64,000 nt of DNA from Dulcicalothrix desertica PCC 7102 (lineage in GTDB: Bacteria; Cyanobacteriota; Cyanobacteriia; Cyanobacteriales; Nostocaceae). The stretch is from positions 484,480-548,479 of the forward strand of contig NZ_RSCL01000002.1 of assembly GCF_003991905.1 (NCBI RefSeq). Reading direction: 5' to 3'. Positions 1 to 9,164 of the stretch are shown piece after piece (the first letter of the stretch is position 1; every line of letters starts with the position of its first letter). The notes under the pieces are model-generated. The model saw only the letters and a program-made list of their open reading frames with translations. It had not been told where the DNA came from and did not search any database. A program made the translations under genes and the position numbers.

Positions 1-450
1 AGGTAATTTTCCACCTGTAGTTAGCGACAACATCGCTTTTTTGCCTTTAAAAACACCATTATCATACCACTTGCCACCACCATAAATCTTACCTGCTGCA
101 AATACTTTATCCACCCATCCTTTTAAAATTGCTGGTAAACCAAACCACCACAATGGAAATTGAAAAATAAGTACATCGCACCAAAATAACTTTTCCATTT
201 CGGCTTTGATATCTTCAGAAAAACCATCATTCTCGCTTGCATAATAATCTTCAATTTGCTGCTGAAAATAATCAGAGTCTTTTTCTGAAGTAAAATTACG
301 ACGGTCAGACACAGGGTTAAAGTTCATAGCATATAAATCAGAGATAATTACCTCATTATTTGTTTGTTCAAGAACAGCTTTTGCATGTTGAGTTAATCCG
401 CCATTAAAACTTTGTTTTTCGGGATGAGCGTGAACGATAAATACTTTCAT
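1..450 (-). CDS. NAD(P)H oxidoreductase, flavodoxin-like fold (partial)
   Basis: The reverse strand reads MKVFIVHAHPEKQSFNGG from the ATG at 450 and stays open to the left edge, so about 150 N-terminal residues of a family usually near 190-200 are present and the C-terminus lies outside. The start HAHPEKQSFN, the middle FQFPLWWFGLPAILKGW and the following DKVF segment are typical of the NAD(P)H:quinone oxidoreductase/MdaB/KefF (Flavodoxin_2) family, FMN- or FAD-dependent enzymes that reduce quinones by two electrons. It starts 21 bp after the stop of the nucleotidyltransferase-like gene and runs the same way, so it may be the last gene of a leftward unit headed by the cbiG-cobJ fusion. The real substrate cannot be told from sequence. 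Confidence 0.85.
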   Translation of the reverse strand, partial: MKVFIVHAHPEKQSFNGGLTQHAKAVLEQTNNEVIISDLYAMNFNPVSDRRNFTSEKDSDYFQQQIEDYYASENDGFSEDIKAEMEKLFWCDVLIFQFPLWWFGLPAILKGWVDKVFAAGKIYGGGKWYDNGVFKGKKAMLSLTTGGKLP

Positions 451-471
451 AGGCAACATTAAAAATTAAAT

Positions 472-948
472 TTATGAAGTTAATGTAATTAAATCAATTA
501 CATCTTGGTGACGACCAAGCAACTCTTTATATTCAATAATTTGTTTTAAAGGCTTAACTTTTAATCTTAACCCTTCATAATAAAAAGTATTAAATACAGA
601 CAAATCATCATCTAATTTAACAGGAGTGTCATGATGATAAATAAATGCTTCCTCAGCTTGATTTATTTCAACATCCACTCCATGAATAACCAAAGTCATC
701 ATAAATAAATCAAACTCATCATCAACAATTCGCATTAAATCAATAGCTATATACTCCTTAAACAGTTCGGCAACTAACTCAATATCTTTCCGTGCCACCT
801 CAATATCAATATCATGTAACTCCCAATGCGAACCGTAAAGATTGCCAGCTAACCCACCTGTAATACGATATGTAATATTATGTTCCTCAAAAATCGGAAT
901 AATAAACTTTAACGCTTGAATATGATTCTCAGATACAGCATCATTCAT
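472..948 (-). CDS. nucleotidyltransferase-like protein
   Basis: This 158-residue protein carries a glycine pair followed by an acidic pair (TGGLAGNLYGSHWELHDIDIE, residues about 30-50). That is the GG...DxD arrangement of the polymerase-beta-type nucleotidyltransferase fold seen in aminoglycoside nucleotidyltransferases and MNT/AbiEii-type antitoxin or toxin proteins. A later acidic position (VDVEINQ, near residue 92) could be the third metal ligand. No partner such as HEPN or AbiEi lies next to it. Its start codon is 9 bp from the stop of the upstream cobalamin gene and it precedes the flavodoxin-fold gene, so all three may be co-transcribed. The fold is a motif-level inference; substrate is unknown. 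Confidence 0.65.
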   Translation of the reverse strand: MNDAVSENHIQALKFIIPIFEEHNITYRITGGLAGNLYGSHWELHDIDIEVARKDIELVAELFKEYIAIDLMRIVDDEFDLFMMTLVIHGVDVEINQAEEAFIYHHDTPVKLDDDLSVFNTFYYEGLRLKVKPLKQIIEYKELLGRHQDVIDLITLTS

Positions 949-957
949 AGATATAAC

Positions 958-2727
958 CTAACCCTCACTGTACTGACGAGGTGTATAAACCCAAACCCCC
1001 TCAGAATGCTTAACCACACGTGTTTTACTCGACCCCACCAAAACCAAAGTACGCATATCAACTTCCGAAACAGAAAAATCTCCAAGACTCCTAACCAACA
1101 CAGACTCCCCCACCCTACCAAGATTACGAGCAAGAACCACAGGAGTTTCTGGCAAACGATATTTTAGTAAAATGTCGCGTGCAGAAGTTAACTGCCAAGT
1201 GCGTTGTTTCGATGCAGGGTTATAAAAAGCGATAACCATATCAGAACTAGCAGCAGCGATAATACGACTTTCAATAATCGACCAAGGCTTAAGAATATCA
1301 GATAAAGAGATAACACAAAAATCATGCCCTATCGGCGCCCCAATTTTAGCAGCAGCAGCTTGTAAAGCCGAAATACCCGGAGCTACCTGAACTTGTACAT
1401 GCTGCCATTCTGGAACAGCATTTGACTCCAACACCTCAAATATAGCCGCAGCCATTGCGTAAATACCGGGGTCACCAGAAGAAACAACAGCAACATTACG
1501 TCCCTCTGCTGCCAAGTCTAAAGCCATTTTTGCTCGCGCCAATTCTTCACGATTATCAGAATCATGGCGCCGTTGTTCTGGACGTAAGGCGCCTGCTAAA
1601 TCCAAGTAAAAACTATAACCAACTAAATCAGTTGCCTCATTGAGTATACGTTTAACTTCAGGAGACATCCAGCCACTAGCACCCGGTCCAGTCCCAACAA
1701 TAAATAATTTCCCTCTAGACTTGCCAATTGTATCAGCATCAATAATAGAAGAAGACAAAGCTATAGATATCTCAATAGAATCATTTGATACTTGCGTTAA
1801 TAACTTACCAGATGAACCTGTTGCAGTTAGCGCTAGTAACTCAGCCATTTTAGCTTGAGACTCTATATCTTTTCGTTGAACCCCCTGTATACTTTCTAAC
1901 TCCAACAGCCGAAGCGGTACATCTAAAACGCTCGCAATTTGATTAATCGCAGGTTGAGCAGCATCTTTATTTAAAGCAAACACACCTGCTACCGATTTTT
2001 CACTCAGTCCAGCATTTACAAGCAGTTCCTTAACTAACACTACCGCATGTTCTATATCGTTTACACGGTTTACACTGGCGCCAATAGCCAAGGTAGCAGG
2101 ATGATACACTAAACAGTCAGGAGTATAGTCTGTCTTATATTCAGTTACGCGAATCTCCAAATCTCCATTCGCATCGAAAGGTAGTTTACTGTTAACTAAC
2201 CAATTTAGGTTTAAGAGCGCATTTCCTTTCAACTTGACTTTTGCACCAGCGAGCAAATCTGAAATAAAACCCTTTGCAGCTTCAGGATTTGCTAAGTAAT
2301 ATCCTTTTGGGGGAGCGAGTAGTGCAGTACGGAAGCGAATGTCTCCTGTTGTGGTAATTGCTGGTGGAACTTCAAGCACTGCTGCAATAAGTCTTGCCAT
2401 ATCATTAACCCCCTGAAGTCCGCCTAACAGAGGTACAACAGCACTACCATCTTCAGCAACAGCTAAAACAGGTGGCTCTTGGCGTTTGTCAGAGATAATA
2501 GGAGCAAGCGAACGAATCAAAATTCCCGCAGCACAAACACCGACTATCGGGGTTCCACTAGCGAACAACTCACGTAGCGTATCCCCAAAATTATCAAAAC
2601 CCCTATCAACTCTTGTAGTGCGCTTTAGTAAACCGTAAACGGTAGCACTAGGTAAAGCACTTGCGATTTGGCGCCCAAGTGCAACACTATTTTGGTTAAG
2701 TACAATAATCGCAGCAGGTGGAAGCAT
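958..2727 (-). CDS. cobJ: CbiG-CobJ fusion: cobalt-precorrin-5A hydrolase / precorrin-3B C17-methyltransferase
   Basis: This 589-residue protein joins two cobalamin enzymes. Residues about 55-105 (PIVGVCAAGILIRSLAP, then PPVLAVAEDGSAVVPLLGG) are the CbiG core, and residues 210-330 match the CbiG C-terminal domain; CbiG opens the lactone of cobalt-precorrin-5A. Residues about 340-585 are a tetrapyrrole methylase: LFIVGTGPGASGWMSPEV at the SAM-binding start, VVSSGDPGIYAM near 414-425, and VAPGISALQAAAAKIGAPIG. This half is CobJ/CbiH, the ring-contraction C17 methyltransferase. The same fusion is familiar in cyanobacteria. The gene begins with ATG and reads away from the CPBP protease gene; the 166 bp between them hold their divergent promoters. 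I saw no obvious cobalamin riboswitch there. A second B12 gene, cobQ, lies at 19667-21142. Confidence 0.93.
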   Translation of the reverse strand: MLPPAAIIVLNQNSVALGRQIASALPSATVYGLLKRTTRVDRGFDNFGDTLRELFASGTPIVGVCAAGILIRSLAPIISDKRQEPPVLAVAEDGSAVVPLLGGLQGVNDMARLIAAVLEVPPAITTTGDIRFRTALLAPPKGYYLANPEAAKGFISDLLAGAKVKLKGNALLNLNWLVNSKLPFDANGDLEIRVTEYKTDYTPDCLVYHPATLAIGASVNRVNDIEHAVVLVKELLVNAGLSEKSVAGVFALNKDAAQPAINQIASVLDVPLRLLELESIQGVQRKDIESQAKMAELLALTATGSSGKLLTQVSNDSIEISIALSSSIIDADTIGKSRGKLFIVGTGPGASGWMSPEVKRILNEATDLVGYSFYLDLAGALRPEQRRHDSDNREELARAKMALDLAAEGRNVAVVSSGDPGIYAMAAAIFEVLESNAVPEWQHVQVQVAPGISALQAAAAKIGAPIGHDFCVISLSDILKPWSIIESRIIAAASSDMVIAFYNPASKQRTWQLTSARDILLKYRLPETPVVLARNLGRVGESVLVRSLGDFSVSEVDMRTLVLVGSSKTRVVKHSEGVWVYTPRQYSEG

Positions 2728-2893
2728 TCTTGGTGGTAAATCTCATTCCCTGAATCATATTACCAAGGTCAAAGGCGCCTTTTACATCATTTCACACCCT
2801 TGAAATAGCAACCCCTTACTTTTTCGATAGGCACCAACCGCACCATATAAGCGATAATGCGGTTGAGTATGATGTTTGGAGTGAGAAACAGTA

Positions 2894-4453
2894 ATGACAA
2901 TCAAGCGAATAATATTAATTTTATTAACGGTATTGGCAATTTTGACATCAGGGTCAAGACTATATGAAACTTTACAAGAACCTCAGTATCAAAGTCGCTT
3001 AGAACTTTACCAAACCGATATAGTTTTAGAAGCAGCAGCTTGGAAACCAGAAGAAGATGACAAAAACTACCAGGGAGCGCAAAATGCTATATTAGGCGCC
3101 AACCCCACAGAAAGCGCAGCAGAACAATACTCAGAAGCGCGTCAAAAAGCTAAAACAGCAATAGAAACAACTAAACAGCGAATCGAGAAACTGCGTCAAC
3201 CCATTGCACAGCAACCAAATCAAGTAGACTCAAAACTAGCTCCTCAAAAAGAATTAGACTTAAAAGTTTTATTAAAGTCACTTGACGAACAGCAAAAATT
3301 ACTAACAGAACTCGAACTACGTTTAGGAGTACTGCAAGCAGAACTTTCTAAAACAGATTTAGCACTCGCAACCTGGGAACAAGTCGAGCAACGCAAGCTA
3401 ACTTTTCCAGACATGAGTCAAACAGCGCGTGTATTATCAGGATTATGGGGTAATTCAAAGCAATTACTACCCAATGCCTCTGAATCGATTCAAAGTCAAC
3501 TCAATGGCTGGTTTAAAATGCGCGCACTAACCCAACTATATACACTTCAAGAACGTAGTGACGCACTCAAAGCTCTCGAAGTATTACAGCAACAACAGGC
3601 AGAAAAAGCCTTACTCCAGTTAAGCATTGTTGGGGTAGTTCCTAACTTAGCCGGACTAATTGGTTTCGTGACGCTGATTTTCCTTTTGGTTCAACGCTTG
3701 TTAAAAGGGAAAGACTCAATATTAGCAACCAACAGCACACTAGCTTGGACGACACCTTGGAATGCTGAGACGATTTTACAAGTTTTCGTCGGTGGCTTCT
3801 TCTTTATGGGGCAAATTTTAGTTCCACTCTTCTTTTCTCTATTACCTCTTCCTCGTCCTGCTGGTAATATCCGTTTTCAAGCTGTGTATGTACTAATTAG
3901 CTATATTCTTCTTGCTGCGGGTTCAATATCAGTTTTATATTTCTCTATCAAACCGTTTTTACCACTCAATGACGATTGGTTTCGGTTTCGTTTAGGTGGC
4001 AAATGGATACTGTGGGGATTAGGTGGTTACTGCGTTGCTATACCCATCGTGCTTTTCGTGTCGTTGGTTAATCAACAAATTTGGCAAGGACAGGGTGGAA
4101 GTAATCCCTTGTTGCAACTCGCTCTCGAAGCAAAAGATTCTGCTGCTCTAGGTATATTTTTCACAACTGCTGCTATTGCTGCTCCTTTGTTTGAGGAATT
4201 TTTGTTTCGTGGTTTTCTACTACCATCACTGACTCGTTATATGCCTGTATGGGCATCTATTATGGTTAGCAGTTTTATTTTTGCTGCTGCTCACCTCAGC
4301 TTGTCAGAAATTTTACCTCTAACCTCCTTGGGGATCATATTAGGGATAGTCTATACTCGTTCTCGAAATCTACTGGCGCCAATGATGCTGCATAGCCTTT
4401 GGAACAGTGGTACACTACTGACTTTATTCGTACTAGGCAGCAGTAACAGCTAA
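2894..4453 (+). CDS. CPBP-family intramembrane glutamic-type protease
   Basis: 519 residues. An N-terminal membrane segment (residues 5-20) is followed by a long, charged, helical/coiled region (about 45-235) and then several membrane helices. The C-terminal 100 residues hold the CPBP (CAAX protease/bacteriocin-processing, Abi) motifs: EEFLFRGFLLPSL with the paired glutamates at 434-435 and Arg439, AAAHLSL with His467, and LHSLWNS with His500 and Asn504. These are the expected metal-binding/catalytic positions of this intramembrane endopeptidase family. Long versions with an extracytoplasmic helical N-terminus are common in cyanobacteria and plastids. The substrate is unknown. A stretch of almost 900 bp without a gene follows. 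Confidence 0.9.
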   Translation: MTIKRIILILLTVLAILTSGSRLYETLQEPQYQSRLELYQTDIVLEAAAWKPEEDDKNYQGAQNAILGANPTESAAEQYSEARQKAKTAIETTKQRIEKLRQPIAQQPNQVDSKLAPQKELDLKVLLKSLDEQQKLLTELELRLGVLQAELSKTDLALATWEQVEQRKLTFPDMSQTARVLSGLWGNSKQLLPNASESIQSQLNGWFKMRALTQLYTLQERSDALKALEVLQQQQAEKALLQLSIVGVVPNLAGLIGFVTLIFLLVQRLLKGKDSILATNSTLAWTTPWNAETILQVFVGGFFFMGQILVPLFFSLLPLPRPAGNIRFQAVYVLISYILLAAGSISVLYFSIKPFLPLNDDWFRFRLGGKWILWGLGGYCVAIPIVLFVSLVNQQIWQGQGGSNPLLQLALEAKDSAALGIFFTTAAIAAPLFEEFLFRGFLLPSLTRYMPVWASIMVSSFIFAAAHLSLSEILPLTSLGIILGIVYTRSRNLLAPMMLHSLWNSGTLLTLFVLGSSNS

Positions 4454-4588
4454 ATGTATGTCCTAAGACCCTTGACAAACGCAAAAACATTTGCATTAAT
4501 ATATTTCAACAAGAAAAAACACAAGTAAATTATGTATGTAAGCGATAACCATTGTTAAGTTAATTACTATTCAATCCCAAAAAATACG

Positions 4589-4839
4589 TTAAAAATCTAG
4601 CCCGAATTTAGCAAAGCATCTACTATAATGGTAGTGTCGAGCTATTTGCTTCAGAAATACCTGATTGTCTGCTTCACTAAAATTTGGCTGATATTCCGAG
4701 CTAGTAAATATAATTGAGCTTCGATTGCAGTATTTGTACTGGTAATAAGCGCGTGGTGAAATCGATGTTGATTTTGTTCGGGTTTTCCGAAACAAATTTG
4801 ATAGCGATAACGTCTAATTATTAGTATTGACGCAAACAA
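4589..4839 (-). pseudogene. possible frameshifted small gene remnant
   Basis: Two overlapping reverse-strand frames look protein-like in sequence. The upstream one gives FHHALITSTNTAIEAQLYLL and the downstream one YQPNFSEADNQVFLKQIARH, ending FAKFGLDF. A single frameshift near 4690-4720 would join them into one protein of roughly 80 residues. I do not recognise the family, and neither frame has a clear ribosome binding site. It could equally be chance reading frames in AT-rich DNA. Confidence 0.2.
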
Positions 4840-5196
4840 GTTAAAACAGTCCGGAAATAAAGCCTTTGGAGTTGTAGAAAGTAATATACAGTAGTAGTTT
4901 TGAAGATTCTGCGTCCTGGCTTGTTTTGAGCAAGATTAATCTTGTTCTCATTCTTCATGAACATGCTATAGCTTGATTTATTATCAAATTAAATTGTAAT
5001 TACATAAAAACCTGATAGTTGCAAGCTTTAGAGTATGCAGCGTGGTTCCCTATAAATATGTTTAGAGCGTTTTTGTTTATATTAGGCGCCCTAAATTCGG
5101 CTATAAGTTGACGAACATGTGTTTCTACTTACGTTCATATTTATTAGTAGCAGGAATCTGCTCTTATCTTCTTATCAAATAGAACAAATTAAATAT

Positions 5197-5283
5197 CGAC
5201 TAAAAATCGACTACATATAGAGCGTAATTTTTAAGCTACGTTCACATAGGCTTTATGGTTTATTTTCTAGTCATTTTTAGTCG
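5197..5283. repeat. wide inverted repeat upstream of the TM2 gene
   Basis: The arms CGACTAAAAAT (5197-5207) and ATTTTTAGTCG (5273-5283) are perfect complements separated by 65 bases, and sit about 70 bp before the TM2 start. They could form a stem in a 5' leader or mark an operator pair. There is no T-run, so it is not an ordinary terminator. Confidence 0.4.
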
Positions 5284-5351
5284 TAAATTGGCATCGCATT
5301 GTCCAACTTTCGTCAAATTATATATAAACAACTAAGGAGCAGTACTTAATT

Positions 5352-5627
5352 ATGGCAAATCTCACCCCTAGCCACGCCACAAAACAACTGTTATCTGGCT
5401 ACTGCGGTATTATCTTTGGTGGATTGGGTATTCATAAATTTGTTTTGGGTTACTCTGCCGAAGGCTCAATTATGCTAGTTGTTTCTATTCTTGGCGCCAT
5501 TTTTGCTTATGGCATTCCCTTTATAGTTATGCAACTCGTTGGATTAGTCGAAGGAATGATTTATCTCAACAAAAGTCATGAAGAGTTTGTTGACACTTAT
5601 TTCGCAAACAAACAAGGTTGGTTTTAA
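5352..5627 (+). CDS. TM2 domain-containing membrane protein
   Basis: 91 residues. GGLGIHKFVLGYSAEGSIML (residues about 23-42) followed by a second membrane segment ending in LVGLVEGMIYL is the TM2 domain: two helices joined by a short turn, with a glycine-rich first helix. The family is widespread and of unclear function; it is an inner-membrane protein. The start is supported by AAGGAGC about 12 bases upstream of the ATG. A hairpin follows the stop, then a second small membrane-protein gene. Confidence 0.85.
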   Translation: MANLTPSHATKQLLSGYCGIIFGGLGIHKFVLGYSAEGSIMLVVSILGAIFAYGIPFIVMQLVGLVEGMIYLNKSHEEFVDTYFANKQGWF

Positions 5628-5633
5628 AGTCAA

Positions 5634-5670
5634 ATTCCCGGCTTCTTGAAACGGTCGGGAATCTTCTTTA
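5634..5670 (+). terminator. hairpin after the TM2 gene
   Basis: ATTCCCG (5634-5640) and CGGGAAT (5656-5662) form a 7-bp stem with a 15-base loop, followed by CTTCTTTA. It starts six bases after the TM2 stop codon. The T-tract is weak, so it may attenuate rather than fully stop transcription into the next small gene. Confidence 0.5.
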
Positions 5671-5704
5671 CTAAAATATTCATTTTATATATAGGTAATT
5701 AAAT

Positions 5705-5905
5705 ATGATGTTACTTAAGAACAAAAAGCTAATATTAGGAATTTTTGTGTTGTGTAGCATGGGTTACTTCGGTACTGTATCAAATTTAGAACTAAATAGT
5801 TTTTTGCGGGGTGAGTTCATTTTGATCCCGCTACAAGCTTTAGCTTTGATTTATGTAACTTTTGTATTACGGGTGGGACACCCATTCCACAAGAATCTAA
5901 AATAA
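5705..5905 (+). CDS. small hypothetical membrane protein
   Basis: 66 residues with a hydrophobic N-terminal segment after KNKK (residues about 8-25) and a second hydrophobic stretch (about 38-58), so probably two membrane helices with a short basic tail (HPFHKNLK). No family recognised. It starts with paired ATG codons and has no strong ribosome binding site. It lies 77 bp after the TM2 gene in the same direction, and the copper ATPase gene follows 115 bp later. Confidence 0.5.
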   Translation: MMLLKNKKLILGIFVLCSMGYFGTVSNLELNSFLRGEFILIPLQALALIYVTFVLRVGHPFHKNLK

Positions 5906-6020
5906 TTTAAAGAAAAGTTAATTAGTTTGACAATATGTCAAAGGCGTGGATATAGATTACCCTCAAATAAGAGATGCTATTAAATAGCGTCAAAATTTGT
6001 AGCAAATCCACCCATTTTCC

Positions 6021-8399
6021 ATGCAACTTGTTTCAAAAACTGATTTACTCAACGAAAATACCCAAAACGAACCATTAAAAAAAATAACTCTAGATATTAC
6101 AGGAATGAAGTGTGCTGGATGTGTTCGTAATGTCGAGCGCACGCTAACTCAATATCCAGGAGTTGTTACTAGTAGCGTGAACTTGGCAACTTCGGTTGCT
6201 GTGGTTGAGTCGAGTGGTGTTGATGCTTCGGCACTAGCTTCTCATTTGACTCAAGCAGGTTTTCCATCTCAACCACGTTACTCACGTGCTGCTCCAAGTA
6301 AACAAAACCAAATTCAAGAAGTACGTTCTGCCAACTTAAATTTATTTATAGCTGGGTTTTTGCTTGTAGTTTCAAGTTTGGGGCATTTCAGCAATATCTT
6401 TGATGCATTTTTACCAGGATTAGATAATATTTGGTTTCACTGTGGATTAGCGACACTGACGCTTCTTATTCCTGGTCGTTCAATTTTAATCGATGGCTGG
6501 TTGGGTGTACGTCGAGGGGCGCCTAACATGAACACTCTCATCAGTTTGGGAAGTGTTACAGCTTATACAGCGAGTTTAATAGCATTATTATTTCCACAGA
6601 TGGGATGGGAATGCTTTTTTGACGAACCAGTAATGATGCTGGCGTTTATTTTATTAGGAAGGACTTTAGAACAACGTGCCCGTCATAAAGCTGCTGCTGC
6701 TTTTACAAATTTATTAGAACTTCAGCCACAAGTTGCACGTTTGATTGGAAAACCGAAAGATGGAAATTCGTCGTCTAACTTTGTTGTTTCTAACAATGTA
6801 GTAGAAATTCCTGCCGAACAAGTACGAATTGGAGAATGGTTACAGGTTTTACCAGGAGAGAAGATACCAGTCGATGGTGAAGTGGTACAAGGACAGACGA
6901 CTGTTGATGAGTCGATGTTAACAGGGGAATCTGTACCAGTAATTAAGCAACCAGGAGATAACGTTACAGCAGCTACCTTCAACCAATCTGGTGCAATTAT
7001 AATTTGTGCAACTCGTACTGGCGCCGACACGACAATAGCCCAAATCATAGCTTTAGTAGAAGCCGCACAAACTCGTAAAGCTCCCATACAAAAACTCGCT
7101 GACACTGTTGCTGGTTATTTTACTTACTTTGTTCTAACTGCCGCACTATTAACTTTTCTATTTTGGTACTTTTTCGGTGCCCACATTTGGCCAGATATTA
7201 CTGCCGTAACTACACCACTCACTCATCACTCAACACTCAGCACTCATGACTCAGCACTCAGCACTCATCACTCTCCTTTACTATTAAGCCTAAAACTTGC
7301 GATTGCTGTGATGGTAGTTGCTTGTCCTTGTGCGTTAGGACTTGCAACCCCAACAGCTATTTTAGTTGGTACAGCAATGGGCGCCGAAAAAGGTTTATTA
7401 ATAAAAGGGGGAGATGTTTTAGAAAAAGTTCACAAGCTTGATACTATAGTTTTTGATAAAACAGGTACCCTGACTAGTGGAAAACCTACGGTAACAGACT
7501 GTATTGTATTAGAAGAAATAGAAGCAGATAATCTTCTGAGATTAGCAGCAGCAGTAGAAAGCGGTACTTGTCATCCTCTTGCGATAGCAATTCAAACCGC
7601 AGCAATAGAAAAACAGTTAGCTATTCCCGATGCAGTAGATTTTCGTACCGAACCAGGTTTTGGAATTTCGGCGGTAGTCGAAAATAAAATAGTATTCTTA
7701 GGTAACTATGAATGGGTCACTTGGCAGGGTATTACAGTTGATGAAAGTACGCAGGATAAAGCGCGTGTACTAGCCAATGCTGGGAAAACGGTAGTATATT
7801 TAGCTTACGACAATAAAATAGCTGGAATTATCGCAGTTGCCGATACCCTTAGACCTGAAGCAAAAACCACCGTAGAAAAACTTCTCTGCTTGGGTTTGCG
7901 GGTAATGATTTTAAGCGGTGACCGTATTGAAGCTGTTAACACTATAGCTGCCGAACTTGGTATAGGCGCCACCAACATTGTTGCAGGAATACCCCCAGCC
8001 AAAAAAGCTGAGGCAATTCAAATGCTACAGCAATCAAACCAAGTTGCAATGGTTGGTGATGGCATTAATGACGCACCAGCTTTATCACAAGCAGATGTTG
8101 GAATTGCACTCCACTCTGGAACAGATGTAGCAATAGAGACTGCATCAATTGTACTAATGCGTGATTGTTTAACCGATGTGGTAGAGTCAATAAAATTAAG
8201 TCGTGCCACTTTTAACAAAATTCGCCAAAATTTATTCTGGGCTTTTGCGTATAATACGATAGGGATACCACTTGCTGCGGGTGTTTTACTTCCAAAGCTA
8301 GGTTTTGTTTTAAACCCAGCTGGTGCTGCTGCTTTAATGGCTTTCAGTTCTGTTAGTGTTGTGTCAAATTCTCTGTTATTACGACATTCCCGCAGTTAA
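6021..8399 (+). CDS. copper-transporting P1B-type ATPase (CtaA/PacS type)
   Basis: 792 residues with every hallmark of a P1B-1 copper pump. There is an N-terminal heavy-metal-associated domain with GMKCAGCV (Cys31, Cys34), the transmembrane CPC metal site ([11 protein letters not shown], Cys435-Cys437), the phosphorylation site DKTGTLTSG (Asp479), the HP motif CHPLAIA (His518-Pro519), and the hinge GDGINDAP (679-686). In cyanobacteria such pumps import copper for plastocyanin or move it into the thylakoid; I cannot choose between CtaA and PacS here. Residues about 394-420, the loop just before the CPC helix, are a serine/threonine/histidine-rich insert encoded by a short tandem repeat (7210-7275). 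Family members usually have a short loop there. The ATG at 6021 lacks a strong ribosome binding site. Confidence 0.93.
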   Translation: MQLVSKTDLLNENTQNEPLKKITLDITGMKCAGCVRNVERTLTQYPGVVTSSVNLATSVAVVESSGVDASALASHLTQAGFPSQPRYSRAAPSKQNQIQEVRSANLNLFIAGFLLVVSSLGHFSNIFDAFLPGLDNIWFHCGLATLTLLIPGRSILIDGWLGVRRGAPNMNTLISLGSVTAYTASLIALLFPQMGWECFFDEPVMMLAFILLGRTLEQRARHKAAAAFTNLLELQPQVARLIGKPKDGNSSSNFVVSNNVVEIPAEQVRIGEWLQVLPGEKIPVDGEVVQGQTTVDESMLTGESVPVIKQPGDNVTAATFNQSGAIIICATRTGADTTIAQIIALVEAAQTRKAPIQKLADTVAGYFTYFVLTAALLTFLFWYFFGAHIWPDITAVTTPLTHHSTLSTHDSALSTHHSPLLLSLKLAIAVMVVACPCALGLATPTAILVGTAMGAEKGLLIKGGDVLEKVHKLDTIVFDKTGTLTSGKPTVTDCIVLEEIEADNLLRLAAAVESGTCHPLAIAIQTAAIEKQLAIPDAVDFRTEPGFGISAVVENKIVFLGNYEWVTWQGITVDESTQDKARVLANAGKTVVYLAYDNKIAGIIAVADTLRPEAKTTVEKLLCLGLRVMILSGDRIEAVNTIAAELGIGATNIVAGIPPAKKAEAIQMLQQSNQVAMVGDGINDAPALSQADVGIALHSGTDVAIETASIVLMRDCLTDVVESIKLSRATFNKIRQNLFWAFAYNTIGIPLAAGVLLPKLGFVLNPAGAAALMAFSSVSVVSNSLLLRHSRS
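7210..7275 (+). repeat. heptamer-type tandem repeat inside the P-type ATPase gene
   Basis: Degenerate ACTCATC/ACTCAGC/ACTCAAC heptamers run in tandem within the reading frame and encode a low-complexity Thr/Leu/Ser/His stretch just before the CPC helix. Related heptamers occur in intergenic DNA at 13801-13841 and near 47440. They resemble the short tandemly repeated repetitive sequences (STRR) known from filamentous cyanobacteria. The reading frame stays open. Confidence 0.8.
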
Positions 8400-8432
8400 A
8401 CGTCTGTAACAATCTGTATTACAAAACGTATT

Positions 8433-8465
8433 ACCTAGTTTGACTAATGTGAGGTTAAACTAGGT
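8433..8465. repeat. inverted repeat after the copper ATPase gene
   Basis: ACCTAGTTT (8433-8441) and AAACTAGGT (8457-8465) are perfect 9-base arms with a 15-base spacer. There is no following T-run, so this is either a weak terminator for the ATPase mRNA or an operator-like palindrome ahead of the FHA gene. Confidence 0.4.
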
Positions 8466-8585
8466 CAATGTGCAGTTTTTTGTCCAATATATACAACAAA
8501 TTAAGTGCGCTACTTTTATTTGCAGTACTCAATAGCAAATAAGTTTTTTAAATACTAAATTATACAGTAGCTAGAAGCAAAGAGC

Positions 8586-9086
8586 ATGGCAGTAAATAAT
8601 ACTCAACCAATTTTTACTCATCAAAGTTCAACCGATTTTGGCAACGATTTTTCGATGGCAGCAGAAATAAACGAAAGCCACTTATTAATTATCGAAGATG
8701 ACCAAGGACGCAAAGAAGTCACACTTGAGCGTCCTGTATATTCGATTGGCAGAGACAGAGATTGCGATATTTGTTTAAACTCTCAATTTGTGTCGCGGCG
8801 CCATGCCGTATTGGTAAGATTACCACGCGACGATAATAGTCAAAGTTATTATTATCGAATAGTAGACGGAGACAGCAAAGGGAAACCAAGTGCGAACGGG
8901 TTGGTGATAAATGGACGCAAGCTACCTGCACACGACTTGAAAAACGAAGACGAAGTGGTTTTTGGGCCCCAGGTGCGAGCAATATACTATCTACTCAAAG
9001 ATTCGATGCGGACAGGACAAACCGATGCTAGCGAGTATGATATTACTCTTATCAATCCCGGCATGACCGATGACTTTGACGACTAG
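8586..9086 (+). CDS. FHA domain-containing protein
   Basis: 166 residues. The core EVTLERPVYSIGRDRDCDIC followed by SQFVSRRHAVLVR and, later, NGLVINGRKL is a forkhead-associated domain: GR, then SRRH, then NG, the residues that hold phosphothreonine. The domain spans about residues 42-125; the N- and C-terminal tails are polar and acidic. FHA proteins bind phosphorylated partners of Ser/Thr kinases, and a very large kinase is encoded at 28208-34240, though no direct link is shown. The stop codon overlaps the start of a dispersed inverted repeat. Confidence 0.9.
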   Translation: MAVNNTQPIFTHQSSTDFGNDFSMAAEINESHLLIIEDDQGRKEVTLERPVYSIGRDRDCDICLNSQFVSRRHAVLVRLPRDDNSQSYYYRIVDGDSKGKPSANGLVINGRKLPAHDLKNEDEVVFGPQVRAIYYLLKDSMRTGQTDASEYDITLINPGMTDDFDD

Positions 9087-9160
9087 TAGGTTGTGTGGAG
9101 GAACGGAACCCAACATTGTAATTTAGTGTTGGGTTCCGCTGTTCGCTCCACGCAACCTAC
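9086..9160. repeat. dispersed long hairpin repeat / bidirectional terminator
   Basis: GTAGGTTG at 9086-9093 pairs with CAACCTAC at 9153-9160; inside, GGAACCCAACA pairs with TGTTGGGTTCC, plus a GTGGAG/CTCCAC pair, so almost the whole 75 bp folds on itself. The GTAGGTTG...GGAACCCAAC wording is a repeat commonly met in Nostocales genomes. It lies between convergent genes and can serve as a terminator for both. Confidence 0.7.
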
Positions 9161-9164
9161 AATT

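Larger units (their letters stand above)
4454..5351. other. long intergenic region, AT-rich
   Basis: 898 bp between the protease and TM2 genes. I see no convincing intact gene. The reverse strand near 4589-4839 has two overlapping short open frames that could be one frameshifted gene (listed separately). Two 11-base arms at 5197-5207 and 5273-5283 form a wide inverted repeat in the leader of the TM2 gene. One GGCGCC lies near 5086. Confidence 0.6.

Noticed and set aside
916..1167. 83-residue + strand frame overlapping cobJ
   Set aside because: Antisense shadow of the well-supported CobJ C-terminus, with unlikely composition.
2728..2893. Cobalamin riboswitch ahead of the cbiG-cobJ gene
   Set aside because: No recognisable B12-box sequence or clear stem order on the reverse strand.
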